Positions 14,238-20,859 of a stretch of 20,859 nt of DNA are shown here, one piece after another. The notes under the pieces are model-generated. The model saw only the letters and a program-made list of their open reading frames with translations. It was not told the DNA's origin and did no database searches. Made by a program: the position numbers and the translations under genes. Source of the DNA: a virus; IMG/VR virus record IMGVR_UViG_3300025769_001043, positions 1-20,859 of that record, one strand, 5' to 3'. Each line of letters starts with the position of its first letter. Position 1 is the stretch's first letter.

Positions 14238-14351
14238 TTTTCGTGATGGCGTATCCGCGTTATGTATAGAATTTATAATGAGTGCCTCTGATTACCTCTG
14301 AATACCTATAAGTTGTCTATAGTGTCGATGGTGTATGCTCGGGCAGCTTGA

Positions 14352-14423
14352 GAAAGATTTTGGAAGGATCAGGTGACGCCGCGCGTTTGGCTTGCACAGA
14401 TGCGACCATAATCGCGCTATATC
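14352..14423 (+). repeat. 72-bp direct repeat R1 upstream of the PP-loop gene
   Basis: Begins GAAAGATTTTGGAAGGATC and ends ATCGCGCTATATC. It is identical to 15303-15374 except at one base (A at 14405, C at 15356). The repeat starts are 951 bp apart and enclose one gene. No terminal inverted repeats and no transposase are present. Both copies can be read as an open frame containing KILEGSGDAARLACTD. Confidence 0.95.
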
Positions 14424-14455
14424 GCAAAAGGTGACTCAGGAACACCGAACGAACG

Positions 14456-15277
14456 ATGATGAATACACAAAAAAAAGATAAAGAGGTGGTCCTTGAGTCC
14501 ACCGTCTTGTTAGGCTCGTCGGTTTCGCCGTCTGGCCGTGTTGTGAGTCACTTCTCTTGTGGTGCTGCATCGGCAGTGGCGACAAAGATCGCTATGGAAA
14601 CGTATGGGACAGTCGAAATCGTGTATTGCGACACTGGAAGCGAGCATGAAGATAATAAAAGGTTCATAAAGGATTGTGAATCATGGTTCGGGCAAAGCGT
14701 GAAAGTCCTCAAGAGCAAGAAATTCGATAATATATATGAGGTGTTCGAGGCTCGAAGATTCCTCGTATCTCATCAGGGAGCACCCTGCACAGGTGAACTG
14801 AAAAAGAAACCCGGAGATGAAATCTGGCAACTGGGCGATACCGAAATATTCGGCTATACGGCAGACGAAAGCCACCGTCTTGAACGATGGCGACGCGACA
14901 ATCAGGAAAGAATAATCGAATGTCCTCTGATAGACCGATGCATCACTAAAGACGATTGCTTCGGTATGCTGGATCGAGTCGGCATCGAACTGCCTGAAAT
15001 GTATAAACTGGGATTCCGAAATAATAACTGTATCGGTTGCGTGAAAGCACGGGATTCAATCGACTACTGGAAACGGGTTAGAAAGCACTTCCCCGAACAA
15101 TTCGACCGCACAGCGAAGCTGGAGCGGGAACTAAAAATAACAATCAACCGAGTAACCAAGGACGGAGAACGAAATCCAATTTATTTGGATGAGATCGAGG
15201 ACGGCGACCCTAAAGGGAAAGATCCGAATATCCAATGCGGATTGTTCTGCATGGCCGAAGCCGATCAGTTTTCCTAG
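14456..15277 (+). CDS. PP-loop PAPS-reductase-like protein (phage type)
   Basis: A 273-aa cytosolic protein of the adenine nucleotide alpha-hydrolase (PP-loop) superfamily, to which PAPS reductases, DndC and tRNA thiolases belong. The PP-loop is SHFSCGAASAVATK (31-44) with the S-x-G-x-x-S signature; VEIVYCDTGSEHEDN (53-67) is the following strand-helix. GAPCTGELKKKP (109-120) and NNCIGCVKARDSIDYW (190-205) are the two conserved segments; Cys111, Cys192, Cys195 and possibly Cys261/Cys265 could hold an iron-sulfur cluster or zinc. The substrate is unknown; nucleic-acid modification or anti-defence are the usual guesses for phage members. ATG 14456 is immediately followed by ATG 14459. By eye it is more A/T-rich, with more ATA and AAA codons, than its neighbours. 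It lies between two 72-bp direct repeats and interrupts the tail operon, so it looks like an acquired cassette. Confidence 0.85.
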   Translation: MMNTQKKDKEVVLESTVLLGSSVSPSGRVVSHFSCGAASAVATKIAMETYGTVEIVYCDTGSEHEDNKRFIKDCESWFGQSVKVLKSKKFDNIYEVFEARRFLVSHQGAPCTGELKKKPGDEIWQLGDTEIFGYTADESHRLERWRRDNQERIIECPLIDRCITKDDCFGMLDRVGIELPEMYKLGFRNNNCIGCVKARDSIDYWKRVRKHFPEQFDRTAKLERELKITINRVTKDGERNPIYLDEIEDGDPKGKDPNIQCGLFCMAEADQFS

Positions 15278-15282
15278 CCTAA

Positions 15283-15302
15283 CAGAGACTGTCAGAAGTG
15301 TG
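15283..15302 (+). repeat. 20-bp direct repeat S1, left of R2
   Basis: CAGAGACTGTCAGAAGTGTG directly abuts the left end of R2. The same 20 bases, with A changed to T once, abut the right end of R2 at 15374-15393, so R2 sits between two copies of S. R1 has no S copy. Confidence 0.85.
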
Positions 15303-15374
15303 GAAAGATTTTGGAAGGATCAGGTGACGCCGCGCGTTTGGCTTGCACAGATGCGCCCATAATCGCGCTATATC
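15303..15374 (+). repeat. 72-bp direct repeat R2 downstream of the PP-loop gene
   Basis: Second copy of the 72-bp repeat (71/72 identical to 14352-14423), 25 bases after the stop of the PP-loop gene. It is in the same reading frame as that gene: after the TAG stop the frame stays open from 15278 to TAA 15407-15409, giving 43 codons that include DCQKCGKILEGSG. Confidence 0.95.
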
Positions 15375-15393
15375 AGAGACTGTCAGTAGTGTG
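15374..15393 (+). repeat. 20-bp direct repeat S2, right of R2
   Basis: CAGAGACTGTCAGTAGTGTG, 19 of 20 bases identical to S1 at 15283-15302; its first base is shared with the last base of R2. The S1-R2-S2 layout suggests a local duplication or target-site event at the right edge of the cassette. Confidence 0.85.
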
Positions 15394-15418
15394 CAATAGA
15401 GTGCATTAAGGCGCATGG

Positions 15419-15922
15419 GTGGGTTCCACGCCATTTGGTGAAATGATAGTAGCAACCAATGGGGCCGTAATCGTGATGATTGACCCTGCCGAGGTGCCGG
15501 AGAAAACTCGAACAGTGATTAAAAACACTATTAATCTTAATGAAGATCGCCCGGCGGTAATGGCGGTATTTGAGCCGTTGACCCGCCCTGGCGCACTGGT
15601 TGATTTTCCCGATGGTATTTCGTTTAAAACCGTAGTCTCCGAATGCAAGCGATGCAAAGGGCACCCGTTAAACAGGATCCTTTGCAGGGAGTGTTTTGGC
15701 GCGGGTAAAAATAAAGAATTAAAGCCAAAGGCGGTGAAGATGTTTGAAAACCGTTACTTCGCCAGCGAACATCTAAAACCTATATTGGCGTTGGCTGATC
15801 TGCAACGTTACAAATACCAGGGCGAGCAGCGCGATTCGCCATTGGCGTTTCGATTTAAAGCTACGGGGCGTGGATTAATCATGCCTTGCCGGGATGAGAC
15901 TTCGACACGCGTGAAGGCTTAA
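15419..15922 (+). CDS. DnaJ-type zinc-motif protein before the tape measure
   Basis: Up to 167 aa from GTG 15419; ATG 15443 (159 aa) is the more likely start because the first residues have no character and the region just upstream is repeat sequence. The core has CKRCKGHP (Cys76, Cys79) and CRECFGAGK (Cys89, Cys92), two CxxCxGxG-like units as in the DnaJ zinc domain, 9 residues apart, so one zinc site is likely. The N-terminal half is beta-rich (GAVIVMIDP, PAVMAVFEPL), and the C-terminus is charged. Its TAA overlaps the tape-measure ATG by one base, implying coupled translation. Such a protein could help fold or load the tape measure, but that is inference from position. Confidence 0.6.
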   Translation: MGSTPFGEMIVATNGAVIVMIDPAEVPEKTRTVIKNTINLNEDRPAVMAVFEPLTRPGALVDFPDGISFKTVVSECKRCKGHPLNRILCRECFGAGKNKELKPKAVKMFENRYFASEHLKPILALADLQRYKYQGEQRDSPLAFRFKATGRGLIMPCRDETSTRVKA

Positions 15923-17685
15923 TGGCCGCCATCACTGCCCAGCTGAAGCTGGAGATTAAACAATTTAAATCTGCGATTAAAACCGTTAAGACGGCTACCA
16001 CGGGCATGAGTCGCAACGCGGCCCGCTCGGGGAAAAGCCTGGCTAAAGGGTTGTTTGGCGGATTGGCTTCGGCGGCACGGCGGGCGGTTTCGGGTGCTAC
16101 GACGGCACTGCGTAAGCTCGGCTCCGGGTTGGGTTTGGCGATCGGGTTTCAGTTAGCCAACAGTCTCGGTGGTGCCGTGAAAAATGCCTTTAGTGGGGTG
16201 CTGGAGGCGGGTATGGAGAAGGAAAACCTAACGATTGCGTTCGATGCCTTATCTGCTGACGGGAAAGGCGGCGAGCGCATTTTTCGCTCGCTCCAGGAAG
16301 ATTCGTTGAAAACGGGTGCCTCGATTGCGTCGATGGCCGGTAACGTCCGTAAATTTATGGCTCAATCTATGGATGAAACCCAGGCGCTTAAATTAAACAA
16401 GGCTTTGCTGGATATTGGCGGCGCAACCGGGTTAACGAACGCGGAGATTTCCCTGCTGGGTAATGCGTTGGGCCAGGTTAAAGGTAAAGGCGTAGCGATG
16501 ATGGAGGAACTGCGCGGGCAGATTGCGGAGAAGGGCGTACCGATCTTTGAGGCGTTGCGCCAATCGATGGAGTTTGATACCACACAGGATTTGTTTAAGG
16601 CGGTTCAGAAGGGCAAGGTTTCGGCGGAGGATGTGATTAGCGTTTTTCGCGATATGAAAGGGCCGTTTGAGAAATTCGCCGGCGGGGCGCAGATGGTTGG
16701 GAGCACGCTCTCGGGGATGTTCGCCCGGTTGAAAAACGAGATGCTCGAATTCAAGCGGATCATTGGTACGGAGTTGATCCCGGTTTTAAAGCCCCACATC
16801 CAGGCAGCGCTCGATCGAATGAAGGCTTTACGGGAGACGACTCGAGATATTGTACATTTGATCAAGGACGGCTTTGCTGATCTCGGTAAGGCAGGGATGC
16901 TGGACCTGTTGCGCGATGGGCTCACCCTGGCTTTTCAATATGCGCTAAATCAGTTAGTCAAGGGGCTTTTCGGAGTGGCTTCGGCGTTGGGCACTTACAT
17001 CGGTGAGGCATTTAAGAACAGCCTGACGATCTTCCAGATACTCACCCGAGCCGATTTCTGGAAGGGTATGAAAGATGGCTTGGAATGGGCAGCGCGGGGC
17101 TTTGGCAACGTGATGTATGAGGTGCTGGCTAACTTGATGGAATCGCTTTCTGGTTTGCGGGTGATCGGTAAGGACTTCGCCGAGGCGGGTGCCAATATTC
17201 GGCAGAATAAGCGAGACAGTTTAAGCACGCAGGCGGACCAGGAAAAATCGATTCGCGACTTGCTGGTGAACCGGATCGGCGAGACGTCGCGCAATGTCGT
17301 CGATTCGTTCAAGGATGGCGTCGCCAATGCGCCAGAGGTGTTCGAAAACCTGGAGGAATATCTGAAAGACTTAGAACAGCGGTTCGCGAATATCAAAAGA
17401 ACCGAGCGCGAGCGGTTGACCCCCGCCCCTGCGGTAAAAAATGCGCCCGGTGCGGGTAAGCCGGGGGATTCGCCGGAGGTTGCGACCGTTTCGCCGCCGG
17501 AAAAGCTGGCTGCGGCGGGGATCGTGGCCTCGAGCATGGCGCGGATCGGCGGCGGCGGCCGGGTGGCTGGGTTGGACACTCAAACCAAGATCGCCCAAAA
17601 CCAGCTGGATACCCAAAAGAATATTTTAAAGCTGATCGATGCGAACGCCCGGAAAACCTACCCCGGCGGCGCTGTATTGGTGTGA
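15922..17685 (+). CDS. Tail tape measure protein
   Basis: Sets tail length and is ejected ahead of the DNA. The 587 aa begin with a basic, helical Ala/Ser/Gly-rich arm (1-100, LAKGLFGGLASAARRAVSG). Residues about 102-250 match the tape-measure N-terminal domain: LTIAFDALSADGKGGERIF, a helix with MAGNVRKFMAQSMDE, then NALGQVKGKGVAMMEELRGQ, EKGVPIFEALRQSM and GKVSAEDVISVFRDM. A long helical region with hydrophobic segments (about 325-400) follows, then a Pro/Ala linker and a C-terminal end with RIGGGGRVAG and QKNILKLIDANA. By the usual 0.15 nm per residue a tail of roughly 90 nm is expected, shorter than lambda (853-aa gpH). No zinc-peptidase or lysozyme domain is visible. Confidence 0.95.
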   Translation: MAAITAQLKLEIKQFKSAIKTVKTATTGMSRNAARSGKSLAKGLFGGLASAARRAVSGATTALRKLGSGLGLAIGFQLANSLGGAVKNAFSGVLEAGMEKENLTIAFDALSADGKGGERIFRSLQEDSLKTGASIASMAGNVRKFMAQSMDETQALKLNKALLDIGGATGLTNAEISLLGNALGQVKGKGVAMMEELRGQIAEKGVPIFEALRQSMEFDTTQDLFKAVQKGKVSAEDVISVFRDMKGPFEKFAGGAQMVGSTLSGMFARLKNEMLEFKRIIGTELIPVLKPHIQAALDRMKALRETTRDIVHLIKDGFADLGKAGMLDLLRDGLTLAFQYALNQLVKGLFGVASALGTYIGEAFKNSLTIFQILTRADFWKGMKDGLEWAARGFGNVMYEVLANLMESLSGLRVIGKDFAEAGANIRQNKRDSLSTQADQEKSIRDLLVNRIGETSRNVVDSFKDGVANAPEVFENLEEYLKDLEQRFANIKRTERERLTPAPAVKNAPGAGKPGDSPEVATVSPPEKLAAAGIVASSMARIGGGGRVAGLDTQTKIAQNQLDTQKNILKLIDANARKTYPGGAVLV

Positions 17686-17697
17686 TAACAACAACAG

Positions 17698-18462
17698 ATG
17701 AGTACAGAAGTAACATTGGGCGGGAAAACCTTTATCATCAATTCCTGCAATACCTCGATTTCCGATAGTGGCCTGGTGACGGGTCGCGTGGTGTATCTGC
17801 CGAAGCCAGCGGAGTATATCAAGATTGGCGAGGAAGGGCCAATCAAGGGGAGCGCTCACCCATGGGATAACCGGTTAACGCTGGAGAAAGCAGAAATGGA
17901 CTACACCGAGGGCGAAGGTTCGGTGGTGGCTACCTATACAGGCATGGACACGGCCAACCTGGATCCATCAGCAGACGGTACGCAAACCGTGCCGGTGTAT
18001 AGTTTTGATTATGGATTGAGCGAGGAACCCATCGAGACGCACCCGAAATTTGCAGCCACGGCGGGCACGCCCGATGCACCCACTAATGGTGCGGTATTTA
18101 TGAAAAGCGACAGCAAGCTGGCGACCGAAGATAAACCGGAGGCAGACGCAAATAATAATGATCTGTATGCGTTTGCTAGGTGGGAATCCGGCTCAGATCA
18201 CGAGGGGGTTTCGCATTACTTGAGCCCTTCGACTGCCACGTTTACGGAGCGATTCACGACCAATGAGCGCCCGGTTGCCGAGCGGGCCGGGGCATCGCTC
18301 GGTAAAATAGATACTCCCTTTTATGGACCGACGTTTTTCAGCGATCATAACTGGATTTATATGGGGTTCAGCTATGAGGAGCGGGGCGAGGTGTTCGATG
18401 TGACTCATATATGGAAGCTATCCGACGAAAACGGATGGAATACGACCTGGTATGAAGCGTAA
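17698..18462 (+). CDS. Tail-tip region protein, unknown
   Basis: A 254-aa beta-rich, acidic protein directly after the tape measure, where distal tail or tip proteins lie. It begins with a strand pair (EVTLGGKTFIINSCNTSISD, LVTGRVVYLP), contains a Thr/Pro/Asp-rich middle (FAATAGTPDAPTNGAVF), and ends with an aromatic region (NWIYMGFSYEERGEVFDVTH, WNTTWYEA). I do not recognise the family. Its stop overlaps the next gene's start by 11 bases. Since neither a Dit-like nor a gpJ-like protein is obvious in the window, this may be a divergent tip protein. Confidence 0.6.
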   Translation: MSTEVTLGGKTFIINSCNTSISDSGLVTGRVVYLPKPAEYIKIGEEGPIKGSAHPWDNRLTLEKAEMDYTEGEGSVVATYTGMDTANLDPSADGTQTVPVYSFDYGLSEEPIETHPKFAATAGTPDAPTNGAVFMKSDSKLATEDKPEADANNNDLYAFARWESGSDHEGVSHYLSPSTATFTERFTTNERPVAERAGASLGKIDTPFYGPTFFSDHNWIYMGFSYEERGEVFDVTHIWKLSDENGWNTTWYEA

Positions 18463-19087
18463 TAAACCGCTCAAGGATTTTAATAAAGGGGATGTTTTGC
18501 GGGCGGAGGATCTGCAAAACCTGGTGGAGCATATACGTGCGCTGGAGAATGGGGAAAACCTGACGGTAGCGAAACCGTTGATTAAAAGCCAATCGGCGGG
18601 CAGGGTGAGTTTAAAAATGCATCAAAAGCCGGATGTGATCGCCGGTGGCGGTGAGTATACTTGCGCCGGGTTTATCGTTGAGTGCGACGGGAGCGGTAAT
18701 ATCTCGGTAACGGATAGCTCGGTTTCCTACGGTGGTACGGTGGATAGTGGGTTCGCGGTTACGGATTCGACCACAACGGCCCCGATATCGGGAACAAGAT
18801 ACGTATGGGTGAAAGTGGACTATAGCGCGGAGGATACGAATAACTATGGTACAGCGTGGCAGCTTGACGATATCACTTTCGAATCGGGCGCGAGTATGAC
18901 GGCATCATCTAAACCGGTTTGGGATGATTCGGGCGAGACGTGGAGCACATCGAGTGGCACGCATTACTCGGCTTGGGGCACGATTGTAAATCGGACGGTA
19001 ACGGCGAGTTTTGGCGGCGGGATCGTGCTGGTTATTTGCTCGATCGATGATATTCGCGTGATTCACGGCTGCGCGGCTAACCTGTAG
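18452..19087 (+). CDS. Tail fibre / tip-associated protein
   Basis: A 211-aa protein. Residues 9-32 (DFNKGDVLRAEDLQNLVEHI) match the short 'G-x-x-L-x-A-x-x-L-N-x-L' helix found at the start of many phage tail and receptor-binding proteins. The rest is Ser/Thr/Gly-rich beta sequence (ECDGSGNISVTDSSVSYGGT, ISGTRYVWVKVDYS), ending in a hydrophobic strand GGGIVLVICSIDD. It overlaps the preceding gene by 11 bases and so is translated with it. The host-binding partner is unknown. No catalytic motif is visible. Confidence 0.55.
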   Translation: MKRNKPLKDFNKGDVLRAEDLQNLVEHIRALENGENLTVAKPLIKSQSAGRVSLKMHQKPDVIAGGGEYTCAGFIVECDGSGNISVTDSSVSYGGTVDSGFAVTDSTTTAPISGTRYVWVKVDYSAEDTNNYGTAWQLDDITFESGASMTASSKPVWDDSGETWSTSSGTHYSAWGTIVNRTVTASFGGGIVLVICSIDDIRVIHGCAANL

Positions 19088-19105
19088 AGCCTTGCTGTAA
19101 AATTT

Positions 19106-19573
19106 ATGAGTAGTGAGCTTTTATACGACTTCACCAGGGCTTGCGGCTGTTGTGTTCGCGGTTGCTCGGTTTCGTATTTGAAGTTGCAAGCGGCCTGGTA
19201 TATCCCGATACCCGACACGCTGACGGATACGCTGTACAAAGCGTCTCATATGATCATCAATGATATGTATTCGGATTGGCTGGGTACTGGTTATTTCGAT
19301 TCGATTGAAACGGAATTCGATGCGTGTACGTGGTTTAATGTGCCGGCTAACAATGCTTATAATGAATTCTGGTGGTTGGCGTGGGATGAGAGTACATCGA
19401 CGGCGATTTTCGAGGGAGCGGATGAGTTTGGATCGCCGCTGACTCCGGTGGGCGGATTGCAGGGGCCGTGGAATCAGTTGGATGAATACTACATCCTGGG
19501 CGAGTACGCCGATGTGGCAGAGATCGATTATGATGCGGATTATGATGACCTGGTTACGATATCGATCGCCTAA
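19106..19573 (+). CDS. Hypothetical tail-tip region protein, aromatic and Cys-rich N-terminus
   Basis: A 155-aa protein, very acidic and rich in Trp, Tyr and Asp. It carries a Cys cluster ACGCCVRGC near residues 12-20 that could form disulfides or bind metal. The middle has aromatic strands (AAWYIPIPDTLTD, DACTWFNVP, EFWWLAWDE), and the end is a run of Asp/Tyr (EIDYDADYDD) that could bind calcium. No family is recognised. It lies between two fibre-like genes, so a virion surface role is likely by position only. Confidence 0.55.
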   Translation: MSSELLYDFTRACGCCVRGCSVSYLKLQAAWYIPIPDTLTDTLYKASHMIINDMYSDWLGTGYFDSIETEFDACTWFNVPANNAYNEFWWLAWDESTSTAIFEGADEFGSPLTPVGGLQGPWNQLDEYYILGEYADVAEIDYDADYDDLVTISIA

Positions 19574-19608
19574 ACGGTGTGCGGTAAAATTGACTACGGC
19601 GGAAAAAC

Positions 19609-20022
19609 ATGGCTGATTTATCAATTACGGCAACCTCTGTTGTCCCAAGTGTTTCCAATTTCTATAAGGTAATCGCGGCTGAAGCGATCGACGCAGGCGA
19701 AACGGTCTGTAAAGATTCCGATGGCGATTTGATTTTAACTGATGCCACGGACTCGACGAAAATCGATTGCGTGGGGATCGCGGTTTGCTCGGCGGCAGCC
19801 GGGCAACCCTGCATGTACGTGGACTTGGACCCGGCTTTGGTTACCGATGCCAGCCCGACCAATGGCGCGGCGTTGCTGCTTTCGGAAACTCCGGGCAAGC
19901 TGACGGTGACAATCGCGGATATTACCACGGGATCGACTCCGGTTTCGGTGGGAATGGGCAAAGGAACCACGACGATGAGTTTTGATGCCAAGACCAAGCA
20001 CACCGGCACGGAAGTAGCGTAA
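19609..20022 (+). CDS. Decoration-protein-like small beta protein in the tail module
   Basis: A 137-aa protein. The opening MADLSITATSVVPS and the core AAEAIDAGETVCKDSDGDLI, then VGIAVCSAAAGQPCMYV, follow the pattern 'A-x-x-I-x-A-G-x-x-V-y-x-d' and 'G-I-A-x-x-x-A-x-x-G-Q-x-x' that I associate with DUF2190-type capsid decoration proteins. Such proteins form trimers on the shell. In most phages the gene lies in the head cluster, but here it lies among fibre genes about 10 kb from the capsid gene. The alternative is that it is a fibre-associated beta protein of the same fold. The leader before ATG is A-rich. Confidence 0.5.
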   Translation: MADLSITATSVVPSVSNFYKVIAAEAIDAGETVCKDSDGDLILTDATDSTKIDCVGIAVCSAAAGQPCMYVDLDPALVTDASPTNGAALLLSETPGKLTVTIADITTGSTPVSVGMGKGTTTMSFDAKTKHTGTEVA

Positions 20023-20044
20023 AAAACGGTTTTAACTTTTAACC

Positions 20045-20428
20045 ATGGCGACAACAGCACCCAAAGCCGCCTCGGCCGGCACGATAAATTACGCGCCGGA
20101 TACGCGGCTGGATATGACGATCACGGTGCCGGTGGCCTATGATCTCTCGACGGTTACGGCGGTGTTTGAGCTGGAGTCGCGCAATACGACGGTTTTTCGG
20201 TATGACTCCGACCAGGATTCGAATATCTCGATCTCCGGGCAGGTTATTACTTTTGCGGTGGCTCCCTCCACCGATTCGCTGGATTCGCTGGATAACACCC
20301 TGGCAGATGTGCTGACTGAAGGTGTTGCGGTAAAATATAATATCGACCTTGGCCAAACCGGCTCGGATGTGGTGGATTATCGGATTCAGGGAATTTTAAA
20401 CGTGCTGGCGACCCACGGCGATTTTTAA
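20045..20428 (+). CDS. Probable tail fibre / baseplate N-terminal-domain protein
   Basis: A 127-aa protein with a Gly/Ala/Thr arm followed by a beta sandwich: LDMTITVPVAYDLSTVTAVF (23-42), then strands VFRYDSD, ISISGQVITFAVAPS, a helix with LDNTLADVLTEG and a final strand pair YNIDLGQTGSDVV and GILNVLA. This order resembles N-terminal fibre or BppU-like domains that attach receptor-binding proteins to the tail tip. It precedes the collagen-like fibre by 17 bases, so it is probably the fibre adaptor. No catalytic motif is visible. Confidence 0.5.
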   Translation: MATTAPKAASAGTINYAPDTRLDMTITVPVAYDLSTVTAVFELESRNTTVFRYDSDQDSNISISGQVITFAVAPSTDSLDSLDNTLADVLTEGVAVKYNIDLGQTGSDVVDYRIQGILNVLATHGDF

Positions 20429-20445
20429 CACAGAATCTTCAATAT

Positions 20446-20859
20446 ATGGCCGATATCGATCTGACATTTTCCGCCCCGGTGCTCGACCTGAGTTTCTCCG
20501 CGACGGGGGATCCGTCGATCGATATCGATTTTGCGGGCCCGACAGGCCCGACAGGCCCGCCAGGCCCGACGGGTGCCACCGGAGCGGATGGAACCTCTTT
20601 CACCTGGAGCAACGCTTGGGCCACTGCCACCGCCTTTTCGGAGAATGATGTGGTGGAGAACGATGGTTCAAGCTATATATGTATTTCAGGTCATACCTCC
20701 AGCGCAAGCGATGAGCCCGGGGTGGGAGGATCTTGGGCCACCTATTGGGACCTGATGGCTCAGATGGCTCAGAAAGGGGCCGCCGGCGATGGTGAGGGCT
20801 CATCTATGGTTTGGAAAAATGCATGGGCCACTGCCACCTCCTATTCCGCGGATGATGCG
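20446..20859 (+). CDS. Collagen-like tail fibre with carbohydrate-binding-like repeats (runs off window)
   Basis: Open from ATG 20446 to the window edge (138 codons seen; C-terminus missing). Residues 1-29 are a short beta N-terminus (LTFSAPVLDLSFSATGD). Residues 31-49 are Gly-x-y collagen-like repeats (GPTGPTGPPGPTGATGADG) that would form a triple helix. Residues 52-106 (WSNAWATATAFSENDVVEND and GSSYICISGHTSS, ending WATYWDLMAQ) resemble a small chitin/carbohydrate-binding module of the CBM5/12 kind. After a second short Gly-rich linker the module starts again at residue 121 (VWKNAWATATSYSADDA). The two TGG codons are 207 bp apart, so the unit is 69 aa. It is the likely receptor-binding fibre; the number of repeats is unknown. 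Confidence 0.85.
   Translation, partial: MADIDLTFSAPVLDLSFSATGDPSIDIDFAGPTGPTGPPGPTGATGADGTSFTWSNAWATATAFSENDVVENDGSSYICISGHTSSASDEPGVGGSWATYWDLMAQMAQKGAAGDGEGSSMVWKNAWATATSYSADDA
20617..20859 (+). repeat. Repeated fibre module, 207-bp period (second copy truncated by window)
   Basis: TGGGCCACTGCCACC at 20617 recurs at 20824, with the same protein motif AWATAT and similar flanks. The second copy is cut by the window end. The repeat unit combines a short Gly-rich collagen-like spacer with one carbohydrate-binding-like module. Confidence 0.8.

Noticed and set aside
14352-15374. Prophage attL/attR pair or IS element
   Set aside because: The 72-bp repeats lie inside the structural operon and enclose only one gene; there is no integrase, transposase or terminal inverted repeat.
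14352-15374. Diversity-generating retroelement template/variable repeats
   Set aside because: Only one base differs between copies, no reverse transcriptase is found, and the repeats are not at the end of a fibre gene.
15277-15420. Integron attC site after the PP-loop gene
   Set aside because: GCCTAAC at 15277-15283 fits an R'' core (RYYYAAC) right at the stop codon, and the gene plus repeat layout recalls a cassette. However, no matching GTTRRRY core follows, R1 lacks the R'' core, and no integrase is present.
1-20859. CRISPR arrays, tRNA or rRNA genes
   Set aside because: No regularly spaced repeat array with unique spacers and no cloverleaf or rRNA-like sequence was noticed; the heptamer blocks have no spacers.

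Overview
The window is the packaging, head and tail module of a tailed bacteriophage or prophage with a long, flexible, lambda-like (siphovirus) tail. All well-supported genes lie on the + strand. The order follows the lambda morphogenesis map: small terminase (Nu1-like), large terminase (gpA-like), gpW-like connector, portal (gpB-like), S49 head protease (gpC-like), scaffold, major capsid protein, small head-tail and tail-completion genes, tail tube, a G/GT-type chaperone pair, tape measure, tail-tip and fibre genes. No integrase, replication, lysis, regulatory or host gene is visible, so a free phage and a prophage cannot be told apart. The sequence is moderately GC-rich. Many starts lack a Shine-Dalgarno sequence and instead follow short A/T-rich leaders, and degenerate 7-bp repeats sit in several gaps. 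A host outside the usual enteric and Firmicute models is likely. The PVC group (Verrucomicrobiota and relatives) is one possibility, but this is weak inference.

Layout. 1-4809: terS and terL, then two accessory genes (a DUF4417-like protein and a small GNAT-like protein), then a gpW-like connector. 4816-9739: a membrane-anchored protein with Cys/His residues, a striking 15-bp inverted repeat just ahead of the portal gene, the portal, the S49 protease, a coiled-coil scaffold, and a capsid protein that appears to carry an inserted beta-rich domain. 9752-10294: a small Lys/Ala/Pro-tailed protein, then a gap with two intrinsic terminators that separates head from tail transcription. 10295-13431: head-tail and tail-completion genes, tail tube, and a tail-assembly chaperone with an excellent -1 frameshift signal (G GGA AAC, 7-nt spacer, 10-bp stem). 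13532-14206: a basic, possibly tail-completion protein. 14207-15418: an island with a PP-loop PAPS-reductase-like gene lying between two 72-bp direct repeats (71/72 identical). 15419-17685: a DnaJ-type zinc-motif protein and the tape measure. 17698-20859: tail-tip and fibre genes, ending in a collagen-like fibre with repeated carbohydrate-binding-like modules that runs off the window.

How it works together. The terminase pair and portal load DNA into a procapsid built from the capsid protein on the scaffold and matured by the S49 protease. Connector, terminator, tube, chaperones and tape measure build the tail, and the last genes build the tip and fibres. The least ordinary parts are the repeat-flanked PP-loop cassette, the domain inserted in the capsid protein, the frameshift signal, the operator-like dyads before the portal, and the heptamer repeats in the gaps.
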